A stretch of DNA of 64,000 nt from Melanocharis versteri. Taxonomy: Eukaryota; Chordata; Aves; Passeriformes; Melanocharitidae. This document shows positions 1 to 30,322 of this stretch, in pieces. Both the position numbers and the translations under genes were made by a program. The notes below the pieces were generated by a model. The model saw nothing but the letters and a program-made list of their open reading frames with translations, made no database searches and had not been told where the DNA came from. Location of the stretch: NCBI GenBank assembly GCA_013397845.1, contig VZTG01005155.1, positions 242,907-306,906 on the forward strand. Direction: 5' to 3'. How positions within the stretch are numbered: the stretch's first letter is position 1; the number at the start of each line of letters is the position of its first letter.

Positions 1-122
1 GCCAGGCTGGATGGAGCTCTGGGCAGCCTGCTCTGGTGGAAGGTGTCCCTGCCCATGGCAGAGGGTTGGAATGAGCTGAGCTTTAAGATCCCTTCAAGCC
101 AAACCATTCTGTGGTTCTATGA
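1..122 (+). mobile_element. CR1 LINE 3' end
   Basis: Typical CR1 3' end: GTGGAAGGTGTCCCTGCCCA followed by TTTAAGATCCCTTCAA and an ATTCTGTG tail. Cut by the window edge. Confidence 0.85.
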
Positions 123-2889
123 TCTCTCAACAACTTAATTTTCTAATAAAATGTTACACACTGAGTACCTGAGGATATAAATAGTTATCAGCACTATCCC
201 CACCATACAGAAAAGGGACTGGATCAGGGCACTGTGGTCACAAGCCCTGAATTATCCCCATGTTCCAAGTATCACCAGCAGCAGTGGCAGTACTGGCTTG
301 GTCTCACACTTTCACACTCTACAGTTGGGATTCACTTTGCTTGGCTTCAGACATCAACATCTGAGCTTGTCACAGGAGGTCTTTCTGTCATCAGGAGAGA
401 AACTGGCAACTCCAGGGCATGGCTCATCTGATCCAGGGCCTCGGGACAAGATTAAACACCCCAGTGAAGGGCTCTTCACTGACTGTGATGGGAGCACAAA
501 CTGTTTGTTCAGACACTGCTATCCAAGACCAGGCAGAACAACCCCACTCTAAGTGTGTACTGTCTTACGGTATTAGATATAATAAAGTGTTTTTAAATTT
601 GAAGCTTTTAACCAAGCTGGTTCAAGTCTAATACTTATTATAGTGTCAGACCCTGATTGTTTAAGCATTCTTGAAATTTTCAGACAATAAGAATTGGATT
701 TAATATTTCTGAGTTGGTCTGCATACTGGACTTTTAACTAGTACAGCTCTTTAGGTTATATGCTGCTATACTGCTTTTCTACTCAGCTCCTTGTCCATCT
801 TGGATTATCACAGGCCTCACCGCTGTAAGAAGAAAAAAGTAAGAAAAGGGAGGAAAAAGAAAAAAAAAAGCCTCCCAAGTATCTAAAACCAGAAATAACA
901 GCCCTTTCTTCCTTCTCTGCTTATGGAGAAATGTGACCACTCACCACCTTTTCCCCTCTCTCCCAACTACAAAATTTTAGGACCTACTACGAAAAGGTCA
1001 AAAGGAGGTCTCAGCTTTTGTAACAAATACTATTTATTAAAAATTGCTGACTGCTGCATTAGTGCCAACAACTGCATATAATTTCAGTTCAAGCTTCATA
1101 AAATTTTAAGGCTCAGATACCAAGCTAAAAATTCCAAGCAGTTATGAAGAGGTGTGTTTAAACAGTAGTCTACACTATTTGCTTAAAGCAAAGAAATAGA
1201 TTTGAGTAAAATCTGACAACCATTTCCCTGAACTTAACAGAAAGAGTAAAGACATTTGAAAGATTTCTCCACTTATTTATTTTGTACTGTTCCTTGGCCA
1301 GCTTTGGTTCTGCTGACTTTCATACCAGCTACAGTGAAATGAGAACAGCATGTACAGACACGGGGTAAGATGATATATGATGTTAAGGCAAGTGTGAGAG
1401 CCTCATCTCATCCCAGAACTCTGATGTAAAAGCCTTCCCTCATGACTCGTAAAGTGCTCAGTTTTCAGTACTGCACAAGAGAACCAAGGAAGAGAAACCA
1501 AAACAAGCAGCAGACAAAAGAGCCAAAAGAGCAACAGACATAACCAGCGGTTTATAAAACATGATCTAGAAAATGGGACTGGAAAACCAGGGTTTGTTTG
1601 GTTTGTTTTTCCTCTGCCTAACAAAAATAGAGAAAAAGGAGAAAGACACAACACCCTGCTTTAAATATCACAAAGTTCATTGTGAAAAATTCATTTGTTC
1701 TTATGGCCACTGAGAAAGGAAGAGGTACTTAAATTTGGGAAGGAAATTTTAGATAGGAGGTTAGTTGTAAGGTTTAACTAAGGACAACAAAGGACAGGGA
1801 AGGACTCCTTGTGAGAACAAATATCCACTGGGAAAGATTTAAGAAAAACTGACCCTGAGGAAGGAAGAGCTCAAGTGCCTTAAAAACTGCATTTTCAGAG
1901 TTCTCATCTCACCAGGTTTACTGAGGACAACCCTCCTTAGTTCCAAGGGCTTTTTCGCTGTACTGACTGGTTTGTTTTCCTTCCCTTTAATGTGGAGCTT
2001 CTGGTAATCCCTGAACAGCATTAAGCTCTCTTGTCTTTTAATTGATCTTCCTAATCATGCTAGATGGATTAAACAAACATAGCAGAAAAACTGCTGCATG
2101 TTCGGAGCAGAGCCACAGCCACAGCAAACCAACCTGTTCCGTGACCTTGGAGAATCAACATCATCACAAAGCTGCCTCGCTTGTGCAGAGAAATCCCCTG
2201 CCAGCTTCAGCTACGCCGGCTGAGCAGGGTACTCTTGGAACATACATGGGACTACTCTAAATGTTACTGTAACTTCCTTCCTCACCTCAGACCCACACGT
2301 GGCCCTCCCAAATTCAGTTCTGCTGGCAGGAGATGGATTGACTTAATTGGAACAGCAGGTTTGTGAGCTTGGCTCCTGCTGGCTCAGCCGCAGTGGCTGG
2401 GGCGAGAGCGCTCAGCTCGACAGCAGCCTGTGCTCCAGGCCAGGCATTTCCAACCACCCCAGGGACAACAAGGACCCCCACACCACAGAACCCTCTGGCC
2501 ATGCTGGGGTCATCTGCCTTTACAAGCTTATGGTGCACTCAACAATTGCACGTTTAAAAGAAAAAGTTTTTAATTCTCTACTAAAAATACCTTTTCAGTT
2601 CCAAGCTCTTGGACAGAATTCTCCATTTTTTGGCTTGAAACACTGTTTAATCTGTCTAGAGTTTGACCAGGCTAAACTCTCTGTAGAGCCCTGCCTGAGT
2701 TACCCCCAAGTTAGTAAAAGGTAAGTCAGCTCTGCTGGAAACTGAGGCTTGGAGTTAGTACCAAACCAAAACTGCATGTCCAGTGTAGAACAATATGGCC
2801 TCAATCTATTAAACAACATTAGCTCAGCTCATCGACTGAAACCACTCCATGGCTTGACACAACTACACATTTCTGCTGTGACACTGAAG

Positions 2890-3030
2890 ATCACAGAATC
2901 AGAGAATGGGCTGGGTTGGGTTAGAAGAGACCTGAAAGATCAAACCATTTCAACTCTCCAGCCATGGGCAGGGACACCTTCCACTAGACCAGGTTGCTCC
3001 AAGCCCTGTCCAAGCTGGCCTTGAATACCT
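2890..3030 (-). mobile_element. CR1 LINE fragment
   Basis: Reverse orientation, from ATCACAGAATCAGAGAATGG to CCTTGAATA, the 3' region of CR1. Confidence 0.85.
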
Positions 3031-3754
3031 CACCTCCAGTAAGGTGCTTTACTTGATGTATGAGGGAGAATGAGGATCATGAAGTAAAGGTGCCAATCAG
3101 GATCAGAGCAGGCAAAGAGGGACTGAGCTTGTAGCTGTTAAGACATGAAAAAGCAGAAACTGGTTCTAATTGAGGGTGATTACACAAAGTTTTTCATGGA
3201 AAGATTCACTCAGAAAAAATCTCAGTTTAAGGCACTGCTGGTAAACAACTACAACTTCACAACTGAAACTTGACCAGATGTTCAGAGCTTGCATGACAAT
3301 ATAAAGCTGCCTTTTTCCAGTTTAATAGGGGAGCCCCACATAAACTACATTGTACTTTGCCATGTAGATCATGTACCATTATGACTTACTGATATCTGCA
3401 GAACTTTATTCTCTCTACTCACAGCCAAATCTAATGACCCAAGAGCATGCTCCCCGTGAAGTATGTTCTAGAAATTATAATGACTTGTCTTCAAACATCG
3501 TAACATGAGCTGGTGTGACTGTTGAATAAAGACAATACAGGGTATATGAAAAGCAAGTGTTGCCACAGAAGTTCACAGCATCCAACTATCTAGAACTAGA
3601 ATAACCTAGAAAGTTACTGTGTAAGTCAGCAGTCATTGCTGATCTACAGCCATGACATTAAAGTCCACTTCAAAGATTTTTATTTGGGAACTGCTTCTAA
3701 GACCAGCAGTTTTATGAGTGATACCCATATATGCTCCCTAGAAAAAAAGGAAGT

Positions 3755-4068
3755 TGTACCGAGGTGGGTGTCAGTCTCTTCTCCCAGGTAACAAGTGACA
3801 GGATGAGAGGAAATGGCTTCAAATTGCATCGGGGTGGTTTACATTGGATATTAGGAAAAGAAATTGTTATGGAAAGGGTTGCCATGCACTGGAGCAGGCT
3901 GCGGAGGGAAGTGGGGAAGTCACCATCCCTGTAAGTGTTCAAAAAATGTGTGGATATGGCACTTGAGGACATGGTTTAGAGGTGAACAAGGTGGGAGCAT
4001 TAGGTTGAAGGCTGGACTTGGTGATCTTAGAGGTCCTTTCCAACCTTAATGATCCTATAATTCTATCC
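3755..4068 (+). mobile_element. CR1 LINE fragment
   Basis: Forward copy with AAGTGACAGGATGAGAGG, TTGGATATTAGGAAAA and an ATTCTAT tail. Confidence 0.85.
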
Positions 4069-6889
4069 CAATCACAGCAGAAACACGTCTAGAAGAGTAC
4101 AGTTTATGATCAAAAACGAATAATTTATTTTTACTAAACATTTTTGGAAAATCTTTACCACTCACTGGGAAAGACAAACCTTGCATTAAGATCACACACA
4201 GCAACACCCACCCGAGGCCAAGAGCTTTGATTAACCATAAGCAAACACGGGTTACTGCTGTGTCTGGTGAGGTCACAGGGCAGCCAGCACAGTGAAATTC
4301 CCTTCAAACACTACCCCTGCACACCCGGAGTGCCTGCCCTGGCCTCTTCCAGAGGCTGACAATGCTGTGGAAGCTCAGGCAATAAAGGAGCTGGCAAAGA
4401 GCCTGGTTCCCTCTCAATCCCAGCAGAAGCCCCACAGCGATTCTGCAGCAGTCAGTACTGAACAGTGAGGGTGTGCAAAGGCCTTTTGCAAGAAGAGCTT
4501 TGTCAATGCCGAACTTTTTTTCTAAGCACGCTAAGTTACCAGATTCTGAACAATTTGACAGTGAATACCCCTGATAACCCTCTGCTGTGATCCTCTGGTG
4601 CCAACTACATTCTCAACAGACCTTATTAAAAAAAGTGTATTCCACAAAAGCAAGACATTAGCACAAAATAAAATATGTGACCATAAAAGCAATGTTACTC
4701 AGGGTTTTCACCATATTTTAGTTTTGTGAGTAATTTCTCTACTCCTAGTCCTATAAAATCTCTTGTTTTCTCAGGTGCTTTCTTAGTACCAGCACACCTG
4801 AAAATGCAGAAAAAACTGCAAACTTCAGAAGCACATAAACTAGAGAGAAATTAAAAGACAATTTCCAATTTCCACCCTGCAGCACAGTGTACCATATAAC
4901 CCACAAAACTCCAGCTAAGTAAGTTGTTTTTAATCTGAATTAATACAGAGGACTTGGGCTGCAATCAAAAGCAAAAATCAACACTTTGGTAAATCACCAC
5001 CTTGATGTATCTTGGATACTACAAAGAATACATAATTTACTATATTTTGCATATACAGTGTATCTTGAACTTTCCCCTGTAGGCTTCCAATAGCGTTTAT
5101 AATTTAGTAATCAACTGAAATGATAATGTTAACTACCACAATTTTAATAAAAGTATTTGTATTCTGCAAGCCAACTTTATTAACCGTCTTCAAAGGAAAA
5201 ATAAAGATGGCAGGAAGTTTCTATGTTGTGAACTACAAAGGGAAGCAACTAGGTTGTTAAACAGATGCCTTTACTATCTCATTTCATCTTATAATGTTCC
5301 TATCTTAACATATGTTAGTAGGAATGCTTTCCTTTATATATTTATTCTTTGGAAGAGAAGGGAGCAAAAGGTATTGCAGAGAACTGAAGCAGCTACTGAA
5401 CACAAGCATCATAAAACTCCAATTTCTGAAATCACTTGCTCTGCAGTGTAGCCTAGCCTTGAAAAAAATATTCTGGATTTCTAAAAGCTACTGGAAAGAT
5501 CAGAAAATTCCACAAATCTAAGGTGTGCCACATACTGAGGTCACAGGGATTCACTTGCACAGACCTGAAACTCCCCATCTGTAATGCATGAAAGTTCACA
5601 TACTAATCTTGTAGCACTCTTAAACCACATTAAGTAACACATTCAAAGAGTCCAAAACTCTCAAAACAAAGAAATGAAAAGTATTACTAATACACAGCAG
5701 TACAGTCCAACATCAGAACTACAGCTGAGCTGTGCATTACTGATGATGCCTGGACAGATTACCCAGCCAAACAGAAGCTCTCCACAATGGCTCCACTTTG
5801 CCTCCTCAAGTTCATCAATAACAGCACAAATCTGTTTGTGATATCAGCATCCATTTCAGAAAGATAAATGTCATGTCAACATAGGCTGCCACGACTAAAC
5901 CACTCAGGCAGTGAGAACAGGACAATTAGAGGAAGATGAGTGTGTGTCCACACCATCAATCCAGCCAGGAATCTCCAAGCGACGAAGACAGCCCCAGAAA
6001 TAGCTTGGTTTTTTTGCACAGGATCTGCAGGGTGTCAGCAGTCCCATATGGAACCATTAGACAGTAACTTCCCCACGTGCAGCAGTGCCAAATATCACTA
6101 CACTCTCGTGGTTTTTTTCCCTAATGATCTTAGTGCACTATAAAGGGGAAGAAACAGCCCCCAAAATTGACCACCTGACCAGTTGCTGCTTCTGGCAAAC
6201 TCTGTTTTACAGTTCCTACTCTTTTTTCAAAGAAAGTTAAGAGTATAAGCAAGTGTCTTGGGGTACTGAAAGCTGAGCTAATAGCCCTGCTTTTCATTAA
6301 GCTTGTCTGATATTTTCCATTAAAATATCTATTTCAAATGATATTGCTTTCAGACAATTTTCCTTGGAAAAACATTAAAATGAAGGTGGGTTTTGTCATT
6401 GCTGAGAATGGGTTAGGAAGAAAAAAACCTGCGCTTTTTTATTGCATATTCATTTGTTCATTAAACTGCTCTGCTTTTTATTTATTGTTTAAAAAATGAT
6501 TCAGCAGGTGACCTATGCTTAAAAAACCTGTATACGTATATCTTTCTTTTAGGAAGGGCCTTTTAGGGTCAGGCCACAGAGCTGCACGAAACTGCATTTT
6601 GCACACACTTGGGAGAGATTTTCAGGTCAAATTTAAGTTTGCACAGAATCCACCTGCACTCAACAACAGTGAGTTGTGAGAGGCAGCACAGTGCTCACTG
6701 CACCTGCAGGCACAGGGCTCTGCTGGCCCCAGTGCCTGACTGGACTGGGAGCTGGTATTTTGGAACACAGGAAAATGGGAGAGCAGGATTGTGTGTGGAA
6801 TTGCACCAAGCCATCAGCCTCGTCCAGCAGCACTCTGAGCTCCCAGGGGATGTAGCTACATTAGCCAGAGTCCCATGACTGCAGTGACT

Positions 6890-7122
6890 GATCACAGACA
6901 CAGAATGGGTCAGGTTGGAAGGGAGCACTGTGGCTCATCTGGTCCCGCCTCCCTGCTCCAGCAGGTTCATCCCAGAGCACAGGATTGTGTCCAGACAGTT
7001 CTGCAATATCCCCAGTGAGGGAGACTCCAAACTCTCTCTGGACAATCTGTTCAGTGCTTGGTCACTGCACAGGAAAGAAGTTCTGCCTCCTGCTCAGGTG
7101 GAGCTTTCTGGGCATCAGTTNT
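6890..7122 (-). mobile_element. CR1 LINE fragment
   Basis: Reverse copy of a divergent CR1 subfamily (CACAGAATGGGTCAGGTTGG start). One undetermined base (N) lies at 7121. Confidence 0.75.
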
Positions 7123-8892
7123 GATTCGCATTTTGCTTCCTGGGTGACTGTCTTGTGACTGCAGGGCAAAGTGCACTTAGAAGAAACATACGTGAGTTTG
7201 ATGAATGATAAACTTAACCTTAGTTTGCTTCAGTATCCTTAATAAGCATTCCGCCACCAACTACTCATTCAAATATTGGGAAGAGAAGAACAGAAATCAA
7301 CAGCACAAGAAAGCCCACACAGAAGTAACCAATTTAGACTACAGAAACAGTGCACAGGATAAAGGCACAGGGCCACACACCAAACAATTAAGAGAAAACA
7401 AAATATTCAAGAGCTACTCATTAAGCAAGTACCATCTACCCTGTGCAGTAAACGAGTCTGTGGAAAAACTAGGCTGCAATCATGAAATTAAAGACTGTCT
7501 CAAAAAGCATATGCATAGGCAAATTAAGGCTGTTCGTGCATTCCCTAACTTGGACTATTTGACTTTGCAACTTTAATAATGCCCTTCTAATGTCGTTTTG
7601 GGCCTAAGATATTTAAATTTCAAAAGCATTTGTACACAAATTAGGTGCAGCCCTCTGACTGCTGGCGTGCTGCCCGCCCGGCCCCGCTGCCATGCACGGC
7701 CAGGCTGCTGCTGAGCTCCCACAAGGGTTTGGGAAAGCAGAGCAAGCGAGAGCTGTCAGGCAGCGCTGGGCAGGGCAATGCTGCTCTCTGCTGGGTGAGC
7801 AGCAGCACGACAGGAGCTCTGGAGCTCAAACTAAACCCCTACCACCAGGCTCCGCGCAGGTGAACTGCTCCTGGCCCGGAGCTCGGCTAACGACTGCGGG
7901 ATCTGCACCTGGACAACGCTCTTGACTGACAGACTCTACAAAACACACACGTTGTATTTCACGTGTATGAATCAAGTGAAAATTCAGACTTTCTGGCCTC
8001 TCTCATGTTATTTCTGGGGTGGCAGCGGTTTGGGGAGGTTTACTTCTAGCAACAGTAGCTATGTTGATGTTAAATACAGAAAAACTTTTTTTGCAAAGTT
8101 TCCTTTTACCATGGGAAAAAATAACCTGATGCCTGCATAATTTGGAGAGACTTTTAGGCTAGAACGGTATTTTAGAAAACATTTAATGACTTACTGCAAG
8201 TCAGAACAAACATGTTCTGTGGGAAGAAACCATTTCAGACCAGCTTACTTGTTATCATGAACATTGTCTATTTTTTGGCTTTTGTATGGAGCGTTTGAGT
8301 GAAAATCTAGAGAGAGGACGGGGCAAGGGAAATTAGTGTCAAAGGGTCTGATAAAGTGAAATGGGATCACAAACATCCACTGTTCTCTTTTTCGGAGGGA
8401 ATCTCTGGAACTGGAAAAAGATGCCAGCCTGGCAAGAATTCAGGACTATCTAACCTTCATGTATGTAACAGTCAGTCAGAAACCAAATGTTAAATTGGAA
8501 AGAGAACTTGAGAGGAGCTTTGGGACAGAGATGGTTTAAACACCAAAAAATCCACATGTAATTAAGAGACAACAGAACCTGACCCTCTCTCCAGTTGAGA
8601 ATGGAGTGGATGAGCTGTGTTACAGCTACTAGTGCAGAAACTTTGTGTGGGAATACTCTGTGTGGGAATATTTTAAGGAGGAAGATGAGTGAACGTGATT
8701 TAAGCAGCTCAAGAACATCTATGAACTCCCTTGGAAAATTCCTCAACAAGCAACCTTTTCAAATTAATCCCTTCAAAAGCCCTGACTGAACTCCTACAGT
8801 AAAAAAAAAATAACAACCAACAAAACAACAAAACAAAACACAAGGAAACTCAAAAAAAGGAGGTGCAACAGGCAGAAAAAAGTGACACTGAC

Positions 8893-26479
<17,587 letters not shown>

Positions 26480-27014
26480 CTTGGCGGCGAAGGGAGGGGG
26501 GGACGAACCCCTGGAGCGAGAGAGCCGAGAGGGGACGGGAGCGCTGCTCGCCTCAGCGGGGCCGGCCGAGACTGCGCACGGGCACCCTCAGCGGCGGCGG
26601 GTGCAGAGGGCGAGGGAACCGGGGCTGGCTGCTCTGCCAGAAAAGCGGGAAGCGGGTCCGGCTCCTTTCCCAGGGAAGCGGGACCGGCGGCTTTTCCAAA
26701 GGAAGTGAGGCCGCTGCTCCTCCAGGGAAGCGGGTCCGGCCGCTCCGCGCATGCGCAGCCGCCCCCCCCCGCGTCCTGAGGCGGCGCTCCGCGCTTGCGC
26801 CACCTGCCGGCCGGAGGAGCGCACGGCGGAGGGGCCCCGCCGGCGCCGAGGGGAGAAGGAGCTGGGCGGTCATTAAACTCCTTCAAATTTCGCCAAGGGA
26901 TGCAAACAAGGGAGGAAGGGGACAGCGGAACGAAACCACATCTGCCTAATGTTCCGTTTAGAGGGTATTTTGTTAATTTCAGGAAAAAACCCCGTGCGTT
27001 TATGTGTGGAATAA

Positions 27015-27212
27015 ATTCTTGGCTGTGAGGGTGGTGAGGCCCTGGCACAGGGTGCTCAGAGAAGCTGCGGCTGCCCCATCCCTGGAAGTGTTCAAGGCAG
27101 GGTTGGACAGGGCTTGGAGCAACCTGGGATAGTGGAAGGTGTCCCTGCCCATGGCAGGGGGTGGAACGGTCTAATCTTTAAGGTCCCAATGCAAAACCAT
27201 TCTATGATTCTA
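27015..27212 (+). mobile_element. CR1 LINE 3' fragment
   Basis: Forward GTGAGGGTGGTGAGGCCCTG to ATTCTATGATTCTAC, about 500 bases upstream of the CDC5L ATG. The tail is well preserved, suggesting a young copy. Confidence 0.9.
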
Positions 27213-28245
27213 CAAGAGAGCAACATTTGTAGTGTATTTGCATATTCATACTCACACACACTGAAGGAGTATGTACAAGGTACATACCTGAATTTGGGAA
27301 ATTTTCACAGGTAAGTACCCATGTCAGATGCCTTTGCACCTTCTCAGTGGGTGAAGGGTTGAGTCTCAAGCAGTGGGGATCTCAGGTCAGGATCCATCAT
27401 TGTCATTCAGCTGTAGTCCCCCAGGTATCTCCAACCTGAGAATTGTGTGGCTCGGAGAGGCCCCCCTGAGAGGGAGGTGCTGGTCTCAGCCTGCTGCAGT
27501 CTGGAGAGCCCAGAGGGTCTCACTTTGGACCACTGCTTAGAGAGAAACGACATACTTGGCTCTGCTCATAGCAATTTTCCACCCTGGCTGCAATTCAGGT
27601 CAGTGGCTTTCTTTCAAAAACGTTGTTCCACGTGGGTGGTTATTCAGGTAAGAAAAATAAGTTCCCAAGGCTGTTAAAAACCAGGGCTTCTTAGCCAGCA
27701 CAAGTTCCTCGGAGCAGACTTTCTGATAAGCTCAAGAGGAGCTCAGCCCAGCTTGTCAAGGCCAAGGCCTAATGAGCATTTCTGAAACCACAGTGTGGCC
27801 CAAACAGGAGGATGCAGCACTACACTCTACAGGTCTGACTCACAATTCATTTACATCACCTCCTGTTCAACTTTTATTCGCTTACTTAGCAGATGCACAG
27901 CAGGTAAAATGACAGCCTTTTGCTCGATTTGTTACATTTCCCTGTTTTGTCCAAATTCAGGATATGTTCATGGAGAAAATGATACAAACTTTTTTGGTTT
28001 AAATAGGAAACTTCATAGTATGATTTAGGAAGGGCTTTGATTTTTATTTAAACAGCAGGAATAAAAAATAGTACACTTTCAGCTACCAAAAAAAAATACC
28101 AACAACAGCCCGTATCTTACTTGAAACTGAATATGCCTCTACCTTTAGATTTCACTGACTTAGCAGACTAACAATACCTTTAAAAACCCAAAAATCCAGT
28201 GCAGTGCATAAGGAACAGAAAGCAATGTCAGAACTCATTAAACTG

Positions 28246-28257
28246 TTTATTTTTATT
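28246..28257 (-). terminator. Candidate polyadenylation signals, zinc-finger gene
   Basis: Two adjacent AATAAA hexamers on the minus strand about 2.07 kb past the zinc-finger stop. No closer canonical AATAAA was seen. This would give a long 3' UTR containing a CR1 fragment; use is not proven. Confidence 0.35.
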
Positions 28258-28844
28258 GGAGGCAGTAACCAGGAATAATTATTCTTACAAAATCATCAAG
28301 TTCCAACTGAAAATACCTTCTTCTTCTTACTTACGACTTCAAGAAACATTTACAAACTCTTTCAAAAATTTACTGCAGTTAATTTATTCCCCTAAACCAG
28401 GCTCCCTTAATCATCATTGCGCACCACACTTTTAAACAACTGCTCTCTATCAGATTTAGCCTTTCTAGTCTCATCTGATATAGAGGCTCACAATTCCTTC
28501 ATCATTTTTGGTTCCTCTTTGTACCTGTTCTTTTCAAATAAATGATCAGAATTGCAATGTAACGCAGGTAAAAACTCCTCCAAGCTTGAGTAACCATTAA
28601 TATTTCCCAGAAATGCTTTTCTTTCTTCATACAGGAGAACATTCCTCTTTCTCACAACTGGATCAGGTAGGTCCAAGATCTGAATCACTCATCTGTAACC
28701 ACCTCGGTTCAGACACACATATTTACTTCTCTGACTTTACTGCTGCAAAGAACTGAATCACTTGAATATCTTTGCTGATGTGGCCTTAGATACACGCATC
28801 TGTTCATGAGTTTCAATCCATTCTTGGAAAATTGTGTTCCAAAT

Positions 28845-29020
28845 CGCAGAATGGCTGCAGGAGTTCTGGAAGACAAGCCCTGCTCAGGCGGGGCCACCCA
28901 GAGCTGGTTCTCCAGGATCACATCCAGATGGCTTTTAAATACCCTCAAAGAGGGGAGCTCGACCACCTCTCTGGGCAGCCCTTCCCAACCTGTCTCCAAC
29001 GTTACCAGAAAGCCTCTACA
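28845..29020 (-). mobile_element. CR1 LINE fragment
   Basis: Reverse copy with GGGGCCACCCAGAGCTGGTT and CTCTCTGGGCAGCCC, likely inside the zinc-finger 3' UTR. Confidence 0.75.
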
Positions 29021-30322
29021 AGACATTATCTGTATTTCTATAGAAAGGCACACATCCAGGAGCAGTACAAAAAGCACTCTGAGTTCCGTACTTATATTCT
29101 CTAAATTAAACTACAGGTTTGTTCTGCTGCTCCATGGGCTAAGTTGTAGCATTGGAACGGTTTGCACCAGCCCTTTGCTGTCGTCTTTCCTCACACAAGG
29201 GGATAACACACTGTTACCAAAACCACTCAACACACTCGAGAGTTCCTAGCACTGTGTAACTCCAAAACAAACAAAGATTTCTCTAAACTTGAATATAAAT
29301 TGGAAGCAGCATCCATCTGGGTTCACCATGCCCTGCACCAACTGCTGCATAGTACAATGGTTCTTACACATGGTTATTTTAGACTAACAGTAAAGTTCTT
29401 AAAATAAATTTAACAGTTTCAGATACTTCTAAGGTTTTCAATGTAACTAAATAGCATTCATAATTATCAACAACTACTCATATTAACAGAAGTTATTTGA
29501 GAAGTATATTCTCTATTTTAACAAACAACACAGTAACTACCAACCTGAGAAAAGATAAGGCATTTCATACTAGATTAACATTGGACATTTACATAAAATT
29601 GAAGATTTAAAGATTCTCAGTGTTATAAAATAATGTTTCTGGACATTACCATTTCTGTCAGACTACTCAAAAAAACTATCAAAACTACAGACAAAGAGAC
29701 TGCTTAATAAACATCTTATACATACACACTTACAGAAAACATTTTCATGTCACAATTACCCAGTGATGACATGCATATTTAATTTCTGTAATTTTGTGAG
29801 ATACTATTTTTTTCCTCTTACTAGTATTGCAAAAGCACCTGGGAGTAAAGGAGGCAACTTTCAGCAGATGGGAGGTAGCATAAAGCCTCCTGATTCACTG
29901 ATAATTTTTATATGAAAAGTTATTATTATAAAATATAACATGCCCTTCCTTCCCTCCCTTATAGACGTTCTTTCAGTTAGAAAAGAGATTTTTTTCTTAT
30001 TAAATTTTTACAAGAAAATAAGTGGGGCAGAATAACTGTTTGAACACAGATGAACACTGGCCAAAATAACTGACCTCTATTGAAGCAGTTACTCAGGGAT
30101 GAAAAAGTGTCTCCAAGATCTTCAGCACAGCCTGTGCTAGAATTGATGTTCTCAGAAACACCTGCAGAAACCAGTACAACAAATTTCACTCTCTCGACCA
30201 AAATGCTGGATGTATCCATTACCAGCCACCATTCTGGGCACAGCAAAGGAACGTAAAGCCATGAAGAACTTCACGACATGCAAACCTCTCCAAAACCATG
30301 CGCCAACTTCCAATTCTCAACC

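Larger units (their letters stand above)
1..8892 (-). other. CDC5L: CDC5L 3' intron (at least 8.9 kb), no exon found
   Basis: No stretch encodes the expected CDC5L C-terminus, which in other vertebrates contains KMEKKMKILLGGYQSR. The stretch is AT-rich intron holding three CR1 fragments near 1-122, 2890-3030 and 3755-4068, a fourth at 6890-7122, a single N at 7121, and a GC-richer unexplained patch at 7645-7930 (CpG-poor, no recognisable coding content). Confidence 0.7.
26480..30322. other. Intergenic zone between CDC5L 5' end and zinc-finger gene 3' end
   Basis: No supported coding gene. It holds the CDC5L promoter, CR1 copies at 27015-27212 and 28845-29020, and probably the long 3' UTR of the zinc-finger gene. 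The sequence at 27300-27900 is moderately GC-rich and unrecognised. Confidence 0.6.

Noticed and set aside
7641..7930. GC-rich patch with open frames in CDC5L intron
   Set aside because: Tested as a possible CDC5L terminal exon or CpG island; encodes none of the expected residues and is not CpG-dense.
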